Source: Serpula lacrymans var. lacrymans S7.9 (lineage: Eukaryota; Basidiomycota; Agaricomycetes; Boletales; Serpulaceae). Taken from it: a DNA stretch of 64,000 nucleotides. A program made the position numbers and the translations under genes. Each line of letters starts with the position of its first letter. Positions within the stretch are counted from its first letter, which is position 1. The notes under the pieces are model-generated. The model saw only the letters and a program-made list of their open reading frames with translations. It was not told the DNA's origin and searched no databases. Shown one piece after another: positions 21,546 through 32,530 of this stretch. The stretch is taken from the NCBI RefSeq assembly GCF_000218685.1, contig NW_006763293.1:1234720-1298719 (forward strand), given 5' to 3'.

Positions 21546-21760
21546 TCATAAAACTAAGTGAAACTCAGCCGCTGCCCGAGAGGCTATAGAAACGACTGAG
21601 GTATTCCTATACTAAACCCCCTACTACTTATAGTTGGAGGTGCTACTCACTACAGTATAATAACTCCTAGGAGAACAATGGTTACTCCATGGAGTGGTGG
21701 CTATGCTCCATGGAGAACAATGGCTGCTTCGGCAGAGACCGGGTTTATCCGGTTTTGTCA
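21546..21760 (-). repeat. copia-1 5' LTR
   Basis: A 215-bp LTR from TGACAAAACCGG to TTTTATGA on the minus strand, bounded by duplication GGCGA and by the primer site. Confidence 0.82.
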
Positions 21761-22097
21761 GGCGAGTGTTATGGAACCATAGAGATTCGGGATTTCTTGT
21801 GCCAGAATTTGGCTTACCCCAGTGCGTAACAAGAAGGCCATGCATATCAGCCATCTTTGCATGGAATAGCCCAGGCATCCACACGCCCCAACCAAAACTT
21901 GCAAAGCCTCCTTCTTGACCAGCTCGAATGTTTGCAAGTGTCCATAAGCATGCAATAGATAATTGGTCGCCTGCAAAGATCTTGACTTTGCTATTGTGAA
22001 TGGGATCCTTGGCCTCAATCCTTAGTTTGGACATAATTGCCTCAACGACCTCACCATTGCCAACAATAGTGGATTCATCAATGTTCATCGCTGGAAA

Positions 22098-23071
22098 AGG
22101 GTGAGGCGGTGTCAATGATGAGAACTGTTGTTAAAAAAAACACACACACAAAAACAAACTAACACACAATCCTCCCAGATTCCACGGAACTTGTTTATGG
22201 GCTTTGCCTCCTAGAACAGTGGAGTGGTCTGGTTGTTCGTGGGGTGGTACGTATAACGATCCTTCAAAGTAAAACCCAAAGATGGTGTGGGTTTTGAGGA
22301 GGAGGGATAGTTGGGATGCAGAAAGATAGGGGCTTTGTGGCGAGTATAGACGAGCACTACCTTGCTAATAGTAGCACAAGGTAGGTTTGAGAATGACAAT
22401 ATGATGAGGTGACAAAGTTCCCAGTGATAGCAGGCTCCTGACGCACAGACTGTAGTGCTCAGAAGGACTTCAATCAAAAGGGATGACAATCACTTTCAAA
22501 AGTGACGAGTGACGATGACAGCAGTTGACAGTGGTAGCAGTGGGAAGTGTTGTGACCACACTGGATCACAAGTAGTAGTGAGTAGTGAACTTGAGATTAG
22601 AGAAGAAGTCTGGATTCGAGTTCTTGTTGTTTTTACAAGGTAATATACAGGGGTTTATATAGTAAAAGAAAAGTAGGCTATGCACAGTATAGCTGTGCAA
22701 AAAGAATGAGAAAGAACATGAAGGAAGGAATGTACGCTGATGAATCCTGCATAGGTAGTACAGGATAAGATTATCAAAAAAAGGAAAAAAAAGGGATAGA
22801 ACAATGAATGCTGTGAGTAATGTCACAGGTTTGTACAGTCATAAAGTAAAGTCCAATAGCAAAAAGAGAGCAGGAAAATCATGATGTCATGGGAAGATGC
22901 AGTAAAGAAAGGGCAAGGCAAAACACTATCAGTATCAACACAGTTCCTTTATTGTCAGTCAGGCATTCTAAAAAATATGTGTCCATAAAAATGATTCAAA
23001 AATCAAAAATAATTGCACTGTAAATGAATGTTCTGCTGAAAAAAAAGAAACTGGAGCCACCAGTCCGCCAC
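22098..23071. other. Spacer without recognised gene
   Basis: It contains an A/CA-rich stretch at 22132-22166 and AT-rich sequence. Upstream exons of the DUF6589 pseudogene may lie here, but I could not identify them. Confidence 0.4.
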
Positions 23072-23809
23072 CTAGTCCAAATCCGACAGTTCCATAGCCT
23101 TACCAATGGACTCGTTGTGTTGGACCACCTGGTCAAACGAGGGAGGGAGAGGAGTAGTCCCAATTTGGAACAAGTGAGTCCCAGGCAGCGTGTGGTAGCT
23201 GTAGCTGTAGCGAAGATGATGGACAAAAGATAAGTGTACCCAAGTGAATGGGACAGCGATGAACATGGGCGATGCAAGGGGATGAACCTTCTCCAGCTCA
23301 AAAACTACCCACCCACGCTCCAACCGGGCAAGACGAGTGACCGATGTTTTGATAGTATATAATGGTAGATTGATGTCATAAAGATGGACCTGTTTCCCTA
23401 TTTGAACCGGCCGCCGGGGCTTTGCTGATATCAGCAGTGGCACGTGGTAGTCAACGGATCGGCGACGGAAGCGGATAGGAAGTGGTGACATCAGAAATGG
23501 TGGGGGAGCAAAGAAGATGAGGAGGAGGAGGCTGGAGGTGACGAGAAGGTGAACTAAAATGGGGATCCAGAAACAACTGTCAGGTGAGAATAAAAATGAG
23601 AGTAAGGGACCCATGGTGGGGCTAGGCAAAGGAAGGGAAGTGAAGGAAACGACAAAAGCAAGGGCGCAATGCAATGTGTAGCCAGTGGCGACGCGAAAAT
23701 TTGCCGAAATGCCGAAATGCGGAAAGTACCGAATGGAAAAGCAAAGGTGAGCGTGACTGGATTGCCTAATAGAGGTGGTGCTGATCAGCCACAAGTTTGA
23801 AAAAGGCAA
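23072..23809 (-). CDS. Unrecognised ORF, 245 aa
   Basis: An uninterrupted minus-strand frame (MPFSNLWLISTTSIRQSSHA). It has two hydrophobic stretches in the first half (near LHCALAFVVSFTSLPLP and ILVHLLVTSSLLLLIFFAP), then a more polar, protein-like second half (RGWVVFELEKVHPLASPMF). I do not recognise a family. It sits between the DUF6589 pseudogene and a RecQ-like remnant in repeat-rich sequence. It could be chance, or an accessory frame of an old element. Confidence 0.3.
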   Translation of the reverse strand: MPFSNLWLISTTSIRQSSHAHLCFSIRYFPHFGISANFRVATGYTLHCALAFVVSFTSLPLPSPTMGPLLSFLFSPDSCFWIPILVHLLVTSSLLLLIFFAPPPFLMSPLPIRFRRRSVDYHVPLLISAKPRRPVQIGKQVHLYDINLPLYTIKTSVTRLARLERGWVVFELEKVHPLASPMFIAVPFTWVHLSFVHHLRYSYSYHTLPGTHLFQIGTTPLPPSFDQVVQHNESIGKAMELSDLD

Positions 23810-23973
23810 TATTAATTACTATTCCACGTGGCACTGTGCCTGTGTGGCACAAAGGTGAGTCTTTTTGAATATTTGCTTTGTTATTGACACCTGTCCATGC
23901 TACCAATCAACTTTGGTGCATGACAGCGGGCAGCTCGTGGAAAAGGCCAGGTGGGACTGGCCATATTGCTGGC

Positions 23974-25060
23974 TGAACGAAGCGCATACAAGGAAGACTT
24001 GACAGCTAGAGCTAAAAGTGACGAGAAAGAAACAAGAGGCTCAGCAAAATGTAAAGAAAAGAGAGAGAGAAGGGGGAAATTACACGCACAGAGCAGAGGC
24101 TGCTTGCGAGGTGCATATGGAGGCCTGCATGATGCAATCTTGGTTCAAGATGAACCGGAACTTGATTTGAATGCAAAAGATGAAGGCTTGCATGTTTTTT
24201 TGCAGACAGGCATGTGCTGTCGTCAGATACTGATGAAAGTGTACGGAAACGACATACCTAGTGAGTGAAATAAGTTCAAATTACACAAGCAGTGACACTG
24301 ATTTAAGATAACAGTACTTACCGTGCCTTGCTGCAACATCTGTGACCCTTCGTTGTTGAACCGGACCTGACCTGGTAGCCCACCTGTGCAAATACGACAA
24401 GCAACTGTAAAGAAAGGGGTGATTAGCGAGATTGTTCGAAAACACTTACAGGAATGGCAGAAGAAAGTCTACAAGCGCGACTTTGCAGGTGCCATGTTTG
24501 CCTCACCAGCAATTTTGAGGGATGAGACCGTGGATTTGCTGGCATTGGTAGGTCCTATCCAATCAACAGAGGAGCTCAAAAAGTTGGTGGGGATGCAATG
24601 GCAGTGGTGGCCCAAATATGGTGGTGAATTGGCTGAGTTGTCGTCGAGTCTTGATATTCCAGCCTTCAAGCCGTTGCTGAGAAAACCACAGGGCGAGAAG
24701 ATAAAAAAAGCTGTTGAAGGAGACATAATTATGAATGTGAGAGGATCAGAACAGGATAAAAGATGTCGAGTACTCACCAAAACCAGCAGTTGTCAATCAG
24801 ACACTCAAACTAGCATGGCCACTAGGACTCCCACACTGCCCGCTTCAACCGATTCAGATGTTTGTGTAACCACCGACAATGGAAATAAAATGCGCATGGT
24901 GATCAGCTCAATGCAAACCACACATTTCATTCCCAGAGTTCCCTACACGAAAAATTTGGTGCCATCATTTGCATATCTTGCTGGCCTTTGGTCTCCTTAC
25001 ACTCAAATCATCAATCCTTTCCTCATTCCTTTTACTACTCAAGTAAAAGACACTAGCTAG
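23974..25060 (+). pseudogene. C-terminal remnant of a RecQ-like helicase
   Basis: Two exons match the C-terminal region of RecQ-type helicase genes that are multi-copy in agaricomycetes: LHDAILVQDEPELDLN, DEGLHVFLQTGMCCRQIL, a Zn-type segment VPCCNICDPSLLNRT, then VYKRDFAGAMFASPAILRD and MQWQWWPKYGGELAEL. The intron runs from 24261 (GTGAGT) to about 24314. An in-frame TGA at 24368-24370 stands where an Arg codon is expected. No helicase core (Walker A, DEAH) is present upstream. It is a decayed fragment, or a gene whose 5' part was lost. The frame beyond about 24775 shows no family features. Confidence 0.65.
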
Positions 25061-25318
25061 AATATTCATATTAATTAGATGCCTACGAACTAGTATACTC
25101 ATATGCATAAGTAGGATTTGCTTCCGCTCGATCCTGATGAGTCTGTGGCACAGTCTCTAAGTCATAGAAAATCACCGAAATTTTGACTAAGTCCCTTGTC
25201 TCCTTTGAGGGAATGTCACGCCTCCTGCCAAAAAGAGGTCCAAGTTTCCCAGCCAGTTCACAGAACCTCTCTCTGCAGAGTGTGAATGTGAAGTGGCTGG
25301 ACTCGAGCCTAACACATA

Positions 25319-25456
25319 CACTGTGGGGATCAACTTATATGAGCTCAGCTTATATGCTGAAGATATTGGATATCTGCATTCTCATTGGCTGAAAAAAGCT
25401 AAAATTGAATATTTTCAGCATATAAGCTGGGCTTATATAAGTCGATCCTCACAGTG
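25319..25456. repeat. Foldback (MITE-like) palindrome, 138 bp
   Basis: Left arm 25319-25367 (CACTGTGGGGATCAACTTAT...) and the reverse complement of right arm 25408-25456 (CACTGTGAGGATCGACTTAT...) agree at about 44 of 49 positions around a 40-bp loop. No clear target duplication is visible. Confidence 0.7.
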
Positions 25457-25670
25457 ATGAGTACGAATAAATCAATCAAGCTCAAAAATGAAACAGTCAC
25501 GACTCTTCTATGCTGTCAGTATAAGGCTGACTTGAATTAAGGGGATCTAGGTGCCAAAATGACTACATGGACGTTACAACCATTTGGTCACAACGTCGTA
25601 GTAGCCAGGCTTCCAAGCAAGAACACGTCGGAAGCGTCTATTCATAGTTAAGCAAGTCTGGAGAAATGAA

Positions 25671-26380
25671 TCAATCTAAGGACTGTATGACGGAGTATGT
25701 CGGTGCATCTAGCATGCTGTATCCCTTCAAAAAGATGAGTTCCACGACGAATAAATATTCCAGAGTTATCCCTCCTTCTTTAGTGATAAGTTCTCCAGCT
25801 GCTTTTGCAGAACCACCTTTCCAAAGAAGATTAATACATGCAGTCATGGTAATTAGACATACACACCTGTAGCAATTAGATCATCAACCACTATTACTGA
25901 CTGCCCGGGCTGAATAGCGCCAGCTTGCATTTCGAAAGAATCCTATGATACATTTTGAGTTCCTGCTGATGTCATGATACGTGTTCACACATACCGAGCC
26001 ATATTCCTTTTGGTAAGTTGCACTAATGCACTCCCCTGGTAGCTTTCCGCGCTTCCTAACGGGTACAAAGGCAGCCCCGAGTCTCAAGGCAATGATTGGG
26101 CCAAATAAGAATCCTCGGGCGTCAAGTCCTACAACGACATCAATTTTCTTGGACAAGGACTTGGGAATAGTGTGAGAAGTGAGATGATGAACAAGGTGCG
26201 TAATCAAAGTTTCAAAGGCCACAGGGTTGCGCAAGATGGGGAAAATATCCAAGAAGTTGATTCCCTAGAAAGATGGTCTTAAGACATGCTGGGAATTCAA
26301 AAAAGGTGTATCAGACTGACCTTCTTCGGGAAGTTGGGATGACTGGTCAAGATACCTTTTAAATATTCCGCGTCAGCCAT
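25671..26380 (-). CDS. APT1: Adenine phosphoribosyltransferase
   Basis: Purine salvage enzyme joining adenine and PRPP to AMP in the cytosol. Start ATG 26380 (MADAEYLKGILTSHPNFPKK). Intron 1 has 5' site GTCAGT at about 26320. Exon 2 carries GINFLDIFPILRNP and KIDVVVGLDARGFLFGP, and the RKRGKLPGECISATYQKEYG loop. After intron 2 comes the PRPP-binding motif VIVVDDLIATG (about 25880-25910). After intron 3 come GGSAKAAGEL and the C-terminal EYLFVVELIFLKG. The stop is TGA at 25671-25673. The predicted size is about 180-190 aa, normal for APRT. It shares a 319-bp upstream region with the divergent PROPPIN gene. Confidence 0.93.
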
Positions 26381-26699
26381 TACTGGAGTATACCAAGTTC
26401 TCCGACGAATAGGGAAATAGGGGAAGGAGCGAGATCTATGATACAAGGAGCGTTCAGGTTCAAGTTCAGGTGGGACAGCAAAGCATGAAGATATGAATTT
26501 TCTAAGTAACCTTTTTTGGGACCAATTTATAAAAGGTCACGTGATGCTTTGCCGTGTAGGGAGCACTGAGCTAAGAATGCCACCAACCTAGCCTGAGTGC
26601 ATCTCGTTCATGAGGCTTGTATTAGTACTTCCATCAACTTGAACAAGTCCGAGCTCTACACGCTATCTCTCTCTGTAAGCATCAGGCCAAACCGTCTCT

Positions 26700-28193
26700 A
26701 TGAACTTAGCTCGACACTCTATCACCGCCACCGATCCTGTGCTTATCATCGACGCTCAGTTCGATGTGGATTGTAGAATATTCGTTTCTCTAACACCAGC
26801 TGGGTTCGCTGTTTATCGCTCATGGCCCTTTGAACTCATACGTAAAAGAGGTACATTTCCATCAGATCTATAGACATTGGTAGCTAACTATGTCAATAGA
26901 TCTGAGAGGAGGAACACTTGCCAGTGTTATTCCACTACACACATCGTCTTTATTATTCATGCTTGGGGGAGGTCGTAGTCCTCTGTATCCCCCAAACAAG
27001 GTAATTCTATGGGATGACACGATAGGAGCAGAGGTAGCTGAACTTGAATTTCGGGAAAGAGTTCGAGGTATTGCATGTAGGCGTGGTTGGCTGGCGGTTG
27101 CCTTGCGCCGGAGAGTGGTTGTATTTGAGATTGGAACAACTTTAAGCAGACGAGGAGAGTGGGACACTTATGATAATCCTCGAGGTAACACACTACCCCT
27201 CAGTTCACCTTCTTGTTGGATTGATGTGGGCAATATTTATCCACAATAGGACTACTGGCGATGGCAACAGAAGCCAATGCGACTCTACTAGCCGTCCCTG
27301 GTCGCCAAATGGGCCACGTACAACTCATCCATCTGCCACCATGCTCTGGTTCAAGTCAATCATCATCGGTAGATTCAGATCAACCAGCTCAATCCGTACT
27401 GTTGGCAAAGCGTCCCATCTCAATTATCGCAGCGCACGAATCACTCCTGACTACACTGACAGTAACCCTTTCGGGTCGATTAATTGCTACGACTTCGTCA
27501 AAGGGGACACTTTTACGCATATGGGAGACCGAGACGGGGAGTCTTGTACGAGAGTTTCGCCGGGGGTTAGATAAGGCCATAATTTATGGTGTCGCGTTCC
27601 GCCCGGATGAGAATGAAGTATGTGTATGGAGTGATAAAGGGACCGTGCACGTCTTTTCTTTGATCAAGTCTGCTGCATTGTGAGTGATCCAATCGGTATA
27701 GAATTCACTGGCTCAACTGAAACGTATTTGTGCTAGAAATCGACAATCATCTCTTTCCCCTTTAGCCCCCTTTCTTCCTCTACCGAAATACTTTGATTCC
27801 GAGTGGTCATATGCCCAATACAGAATACCAGCGCAATCGTCTCATATATATTTCTCTTCGGGTTCGTCACGGACGTCACCAGATACGTCCGATGAGGAAA
27901 GGTGTGTGGTGGGATGGATACAAGGTCCACCTGCGGACCACGATTCGCAGACAGAAGAGAAGGAGCATCAACTCATAGCGTTAACTTACAGCGGAGGATG
28001 GTATCGCCTCTCACTACCATCTGCGAAGGCTACTCCTCCGCTAGCAAAGAGTCACAGCTCCCCACCTCGTAAATCCAATCAATCAGCCAAGCATGGGACA
28101 GGGAAAGAGAAGGAAAAGGATGGGAATCGCCGCGAGAGTAGAGAGTGCATATTGCGAGAATATCGGAGGTTTGGACGATGGGATGGCTGGTAG
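26700..28193 (+). CDS. HSV2: PROPPIN, Hsv2/Atg18 (WDR45/WIPI) family
   Basis: Seven-bladed beta-propeller that in the family binds PI3P and PI(3,5)P2 on autophagic, vacuolar and endosomal membranes. Start ATG 26700 (MNLARHSITATDPVLIIDAQ). It is encoded in several exons: DVDCRIFVSLTPAGFAVYRS, then NKVILWDDTIGAEVAELEFR, RVRGIACRRGWLAVALRRRV, HESLLTTLTVTLSGRLIATT, and GTLLRIWETETGSLVREFRRG. The FRRG motif that forms the two phosphoinositide sites is intact (about 27550-27565). The next exon starts in RNRQSSLSPLAPFLPLPKYF. The C-terminus holds a Lys/Ser-rich insertion (PRKSNQSAKHGTGKEKEKDG) before FGRWDGW and the stop. Short blades and loops favour Hsv2/WDR45 over Atg18 itself. Confidence 0.9.
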
Positions 28194-28448
28194 TTGGCTC
28201 ACATGTATCATGGTCTTACTTCTCTCAGCTACTACTAAGCTGATAGTGCTTTTGTATGTACAGTAAATTCTTCACTGTCTCATCATGCAGCTGTATTTCA
28301 TATCATTCATTAAATTGCAATGTTTATAAGGCGTCCTATACTCCGAATGATGAATGGCTAATAAAGTTCAGTGTAGGTATGTCTGTCATAGATGAATTGA
28401 ACCGCTACAGCTACATACAACGACAGAATTGTAATAAAACCGAAAACA

Positions 28449-29608
28449 TCAGTACCAATGCAAGAATAGGAGGGAGAGACTAGCTCCCATAAAAAATACA
28501 AGGATGAACAGTCTACTATCCTTGAGCCGTCTCCTTGCTTCCCGCAGCTCCACAGTGCTTTTCTCTACAGCAGAGACAGTGGTGACGGAGTCGTCATACA
28601 ACTGATCCGTCAACTCCGTTTGTTGGGCCAGTCGTGCAACCAGTTCCATCTGCAACACACTGATATCCATCAACCGTGCCTCTGCTTGCCGTACTGATTC
28701 CAAGTCATTTTGGGCGGAACGCAAGATGCTTTCATTCTCGGCCTCGTACTGCAACATTTGAGCCTGGGAGAGCTCGAGTTTGGGGCCACGGTCTTCCGAT
28801 TCACCTGGCACCGTTTTATTGGTAGCGTCATCTAGAATACCTTGCACCGAAGTACTTGCTTTAGGCTGCCCGGTCCACGCAGGTAATTTAGCACTGAGAA
28901 AAGCGACGTCCCTCGTAACGGTCGACCCCAATGTGTAGTTTCTTTCCATATGCCGCTTGACACGCTGTTCCTGCATTTCCCTCTGAGTTTGACTGGCTTC
29001 TGTGAGGCGCCTGTTGAGATACCATGCAATACTGGAATGATGGGCAGCGATACATTCCGACCGATTGGACGAAGATTTTGGTCGAAATGGCAAAAATAGG
29101 GACATTGGTCCGTCTATAGCACTAACGTCCCGTCGACCTGGAAGGTGGGGTGATCAGCTCAGTAGTCATGAACGAAACGCCAAACGCACGTTTTTCAATG
29201 GCTTCCAACGTCTTGACTCTGTCCGCACAACGGGAAAGTATAACCCGAGCCTGAGTGTCTATTTGATCTCTCTCTTCGTTTGTTAGGCGTTTTGTGCCTG
29301 TCCGCGAATTATCTGAGCGCGATGAAAATGTTCTTTTCTCTTCGCTCAAGTAGGCCTGCCTTGTATCCCTCAGCATTTTCGACAATGCGGCTATGTGTTC
29401 GAGCTATCAGACAGTTAGAACCACGACTAAGGAAGATTGTGAGCCATAACACACATACAATAGTATATGCCTCTCCAAGATACTGCTTTAACACGTTTCT
29501 GTCCCCATTTCCATCGTAAGACGCTGTCTTCTGCAACCTAGATGCGGTTGCTTTACTGTTTGCCAGCAATACAGCTCTGAAATCGGCGGTTCTGTCAGAA
29601 AACACCAT
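28449..29608 (-). CDS. UFE1: ER t-SNARE, Ufe1/syntaxin-18 family
   Basis: Qa-SNARE for Golgi-to-ER retrograde fusion. Start ATG 29608 (MVFSDRTADFRAVLLANSKA). The first short exons hold the syntaxin-18 N-terminal helix region (ALSKMLRDTRQAYLSEEKR, LTNEERDQIDTQARVILSRC). The last exon carries the middle helices (AAHHSSIAWYLNRRLTEASQ), the SNARE helix (LELSQAQMLQYEAENESIL, LESVRQAEARLMDISVLQME) and a C-terminal tail anchor LFILVFFMGASLSLLFLHWY that ends the protein. Tail anchoring and lack of a signal peptide fit the family. It lies tail to tail with the PROPPIN gene. Its partner in the Dsl1 tether system, a Tip20-like gene, is also in this window. Confidence 0.85.
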
Positions 29609-29988
29609 GGCCTCCGTTATACCGAGACTCGGAGCCTCCAGGATGAGGTGCGCTGTGAAAACAGAGTTACGTAATCAAGGACCCCGAGTACCCCATGTAC
29701 AGATATCATTGATATCTGTCGCAACAGGCCGTGGGATACCAAGATACATACGTGGGAGAATATAGAACACAACTGAGCGGCAACGGTCGTATCATTGTGT
29801 GACCACCATAGTTCTTGAACTGTTTGTTCTTCACAGCAACGTACCACTCCCTTCTTTTATCCCCACTCATTACAGGTCGTTTGGTAGACTCGCTCTGTAT
29901 GCGACTGGCTGGCCCAAACATTCTTTCACTACCTGCAACCTATCCCGCTCGTCCCTTCACATCAACATATTAGCCAAATTCTTTCAAC

Positions 29989-31989
29989 ATGTCAGGACCA
30001 GCTTGGAAGAGGGAGATTGTCCCTGACCACAAGGTGTGTAGAACGTACGATAGTCAGACCGCGCTCATATCATCAACTCTACTAGTTTGACTTCATTGAC
30101 ACACGGGATTTTACCGACAATGGATTTGGTATGCGTATGAAGTACGGTTTGGTTTTGGTTCAGACTCCCCAACCAACTCATGTTAACCGTTTATTGGGCT
30201 CTTACTGACTCTTTTGCATTGCTTGTAGATACCTCTGGCTGTACATTATCATCTTGAAATCATTTCTTGTCTACATATCCGATATCTTTTCCGCCACCAC
30301 CATGCTCACCACATCATCGTGGTCCAACCAAATCTTTGACGAGTGTCAAACTTTAAATGGTTGCTTCTATATCCCATTTAATATAGGGAAATGGTTATTC
30401 GTGGGCTGTATCATTTTCGGTTTTCTTCTGGTCAGTCAAGATATATATCTTCCACTTCGCTGCGCCAGCTCATAGTTTATTGCAGCTTGCCTATGAAGCC
30501 CGGAAATCCAAAAAGATCATTGCTAGCCGCGACATTTCGTACGCATTCACCAATGTCATGGCCAATAACTACTACTCTCTCCGTGAGTAACGGTACCTAT
30601 GTTTGGGCGCTTCACTATTTATGCCCTGCCACAGGATCATATGATCATTTTTGTTTCTTTGACCATATCAGCAATTCTACCAAGAAGAAGGATGACTTTG
30701 CCTTTTTCATCTTCTTTACCTTCAAAAGTGGGCAATAGCATCATCTTACCATTTACTGCATATTGACATTGTCCTGTTTCAAGGTTGGAAACGTCTATTA
30801 CTGTCTGATGGCCCTCGCCAGACGATTAACGCCTTGACATTGTACAGTATATACCTAGCGAAAAGAGACGATGGCTCTTGGTACGATGTTTCCAAGTATT
30901 TCGCCGGCAACACTCTATCTACCTCTGCGTTGACCGTGACCACGTTCTTCACCTTTGTCATCTTCGCCGGTTCTCTCCTTCTTCTCATTGTCGCAGGCAT
31001 CTTCTACATTCCCTTGTTATGCTATATCCAAGGAAATCTCAAAGTAACTATTTCGGTTACCTGAAAATTTATCATCTTTCTAACAGTGTCTTTAGGAATA
31101 TGTATGTCACAAAGTCGATAAGGTAACCATATATACCTAATAGGTGGTAATGTGCTCACCATTAGAATAGCGCATAGCCGAGGTTATCAAACGCAGGAAT
31201 AAGGAGCGACTAGTCAAGGCAGCAGCTCTCGCGAAGAAGGAAGCCATGGGCGACTACTCGCACTTGAAAAACAAGAAGGGCGAGTTGATCGCTCAGCCAT
31301 TGCCTCAACCTACCTTGCCCAATCTCTCCGTAGATGACGATGCAGACGATGCATCGTCATTGCGCCGCGAACCTTCCAACGCGATGAATAAAGAGTACTA
31401 CTACAGCTCAGATAACAAGAGCCTGGCGCCAAGTTACCACACACATGCCGGTAACACGGATTATTCTCTCGATTACCCCCCCATGCCCGCGTATAATCAG
31501 GGTTATTCGTCACATCAAGCACCTGGGGCATACGCACAATATAACTCCTCTATGCCTACGTTCGACGAGGATCCACAGCTGTATGACGATGACTACAGCA
31601 GCACCATGCATCTACCTACCGCAGCGGCCCCTATTGCTTCTCAGAGGACTGATATACCGCTACAAAACCCATACGGAAATTCAGATTACTACGGCGATGC
31701 ACATGATGTATATCAAGGGAGAGGAGTGCCTGGCGGTGATTACAGACAGCCTGCACCGTATACGACAGGAATCCGACCGCCCAGTGATGGTGAAAGGAGA
31801 GATTATGCAGATGCACATGACTACTCGCATCAGAACTATTCTGGCTACCCCGCTGCCGCCTACGGGGAAGGTCACGCTTACCAAGGACAAGCAGAACATA
31901 ACATGGCCGGGGCTGGCTATGGACATGATGCCAACTACGGGCACGATGTTAACTATGGGCACGACGCTAGTTACGGACATGCCGTATAG
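29989..31989 (+). CDS. KCH1: KCH-family potassium transporter (Kch1/Prm6-like)
   Basis: Plasma-membrane protein of the fungal KCH family; in yeast, Kch1/Prm6 mediate low-affinity K+ influx and Ca2+ signalling. Start ATG 29989 (MSGPAWKREIVPDHK). Exons carry the family signature FDFIDTRDFTDNGF, YLWLYIIILKSFLVYISDIF (TM1), CFYIPFNIGKWLFVGCIIFG (TM2), AYEARKSKKIIASRDISYAF, SYDHFCFFDHISNSTKKKDD, TLYSIYLAKRDDGSWYDVSK, FAGSLLLLIVAGIFYIPLLC (TM) and KKEAMGDYSHLKNKKGEL. The last exon adds a long disordered tail rich in Tyr, Gly, His and Asp with tandem YGHDxN units before the stop at 31989. This tail is a lineage feature and probably regulatory. Confidence 0.88.
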
Positions 31990-32530
31990 GACACCGACGT
32001 TTCACACTACTTTTCTTATGGGACAGGGAGTTCTTAAATCATGTACGGAAACGCAATCATTTTTGGGGCTCAGGCAGGCCCGAGATCGACTCCTCATCGC
32101 GCATATCGTCGACAATGCATAAACTACTGAATGCCACATCGGCAAGGCGGTTCATACCAAGCCTATGTTGTTACGTAGTTCCCATAGTCCGTGTACCATA
32201 TTGTAGCCTACAATCGAGGTTTTCAGATGCAGTCAGATCGTAGAAACGCACTTTTATTTTTCTGTAGGGTACACTCTTGCTCGTAATCTCCCAGACATTT
32301 GTTTATACCCCCTTCGGCAGACGTGGTGCCGAAGTTCAGGGAGACTGTCCCCGACTCTTCCGAAGGAGAGGAGGGCCTTACCAAACGGCCACCTCTCTGT
32401 CAATTGCTCGACACGTTTGTCCCACGGTCATGTGACCCTTCTGGTCACCTTCGCCACATCGGGCACAGCGGTTTTCATGATTTAGCGAGTCGGGGACTGG
32501 CACCAGGTGCCACTACAATTTAGTATTATA
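31990..32530. other. Spacer between KCH1 and transposon nest 2
   Basis: It holds the 3' flank of KCH1 and a moderately GC-rich stretch (32300-32510) without a recognised ORF or RNA. Confidence 0.5.

Larger units (their letters stand above)
8444..21760 (-). mobile_element. Ty1/copia retrotransposon copia-1 (host of four later insertions)
   Basis: Minus-strand copia element inserted in the DUF6589 gene with duplication GGCGA (8439-8443 and 21761-21765). The 5' LTR is 21546-21760. The 3' LTR survives only as about 20 bp at 8444-8463. The internal gag-pol is interrupted by gypsy-A, solo LTR-B1 (carrying LTR-A2) and copia-2. Without insertions, and before the left-end deletion, it would be a normal element of roughly 5 kb. 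Confidence 0.88.
6613..22097 (-). pseudogene. DUF6589-type protein gene, broken by nested transposons
   Basis: A basidiomycete multi-copy protein family of unknown function (recognised as DUF6589). The reading runs from about 22097 leftward: SKVKIFAGDQLSIA, QEGGFASFGWGVWMPGLFHA, ADMHGLLVTHWGKPNSGTRN, then LWFHNTRL, where copia-1 cuts it. It resumes at 8438 with HRYPIMLTSLPPFQTCRDL, then FVSLYAHVLHCLLL, SNWLVNPTGK and EVDLMQEHMDYW. The last exon (7725 and below) encodes NFYQAYGSSASWEWL and ends in a long acidic tail (stop at 6613). Removing copia-1 with one GGCGA copy, and solo LTR-D with one GCGTC copy, restores frame exactly. An in-frame TGA at 7650-7652 replaces a probable Arg codon. The N-terminal exons upstream of 22097 were not resolved. 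It is dead as a gene in this haplotype. Confidence 0.8.

Noticed and set aside
23042..23233. Plus-strand frame overlapping 23072-23809
   Set aside because: Shorter, highly basic, and in conflict with the longer minus-strand frame; no motif.
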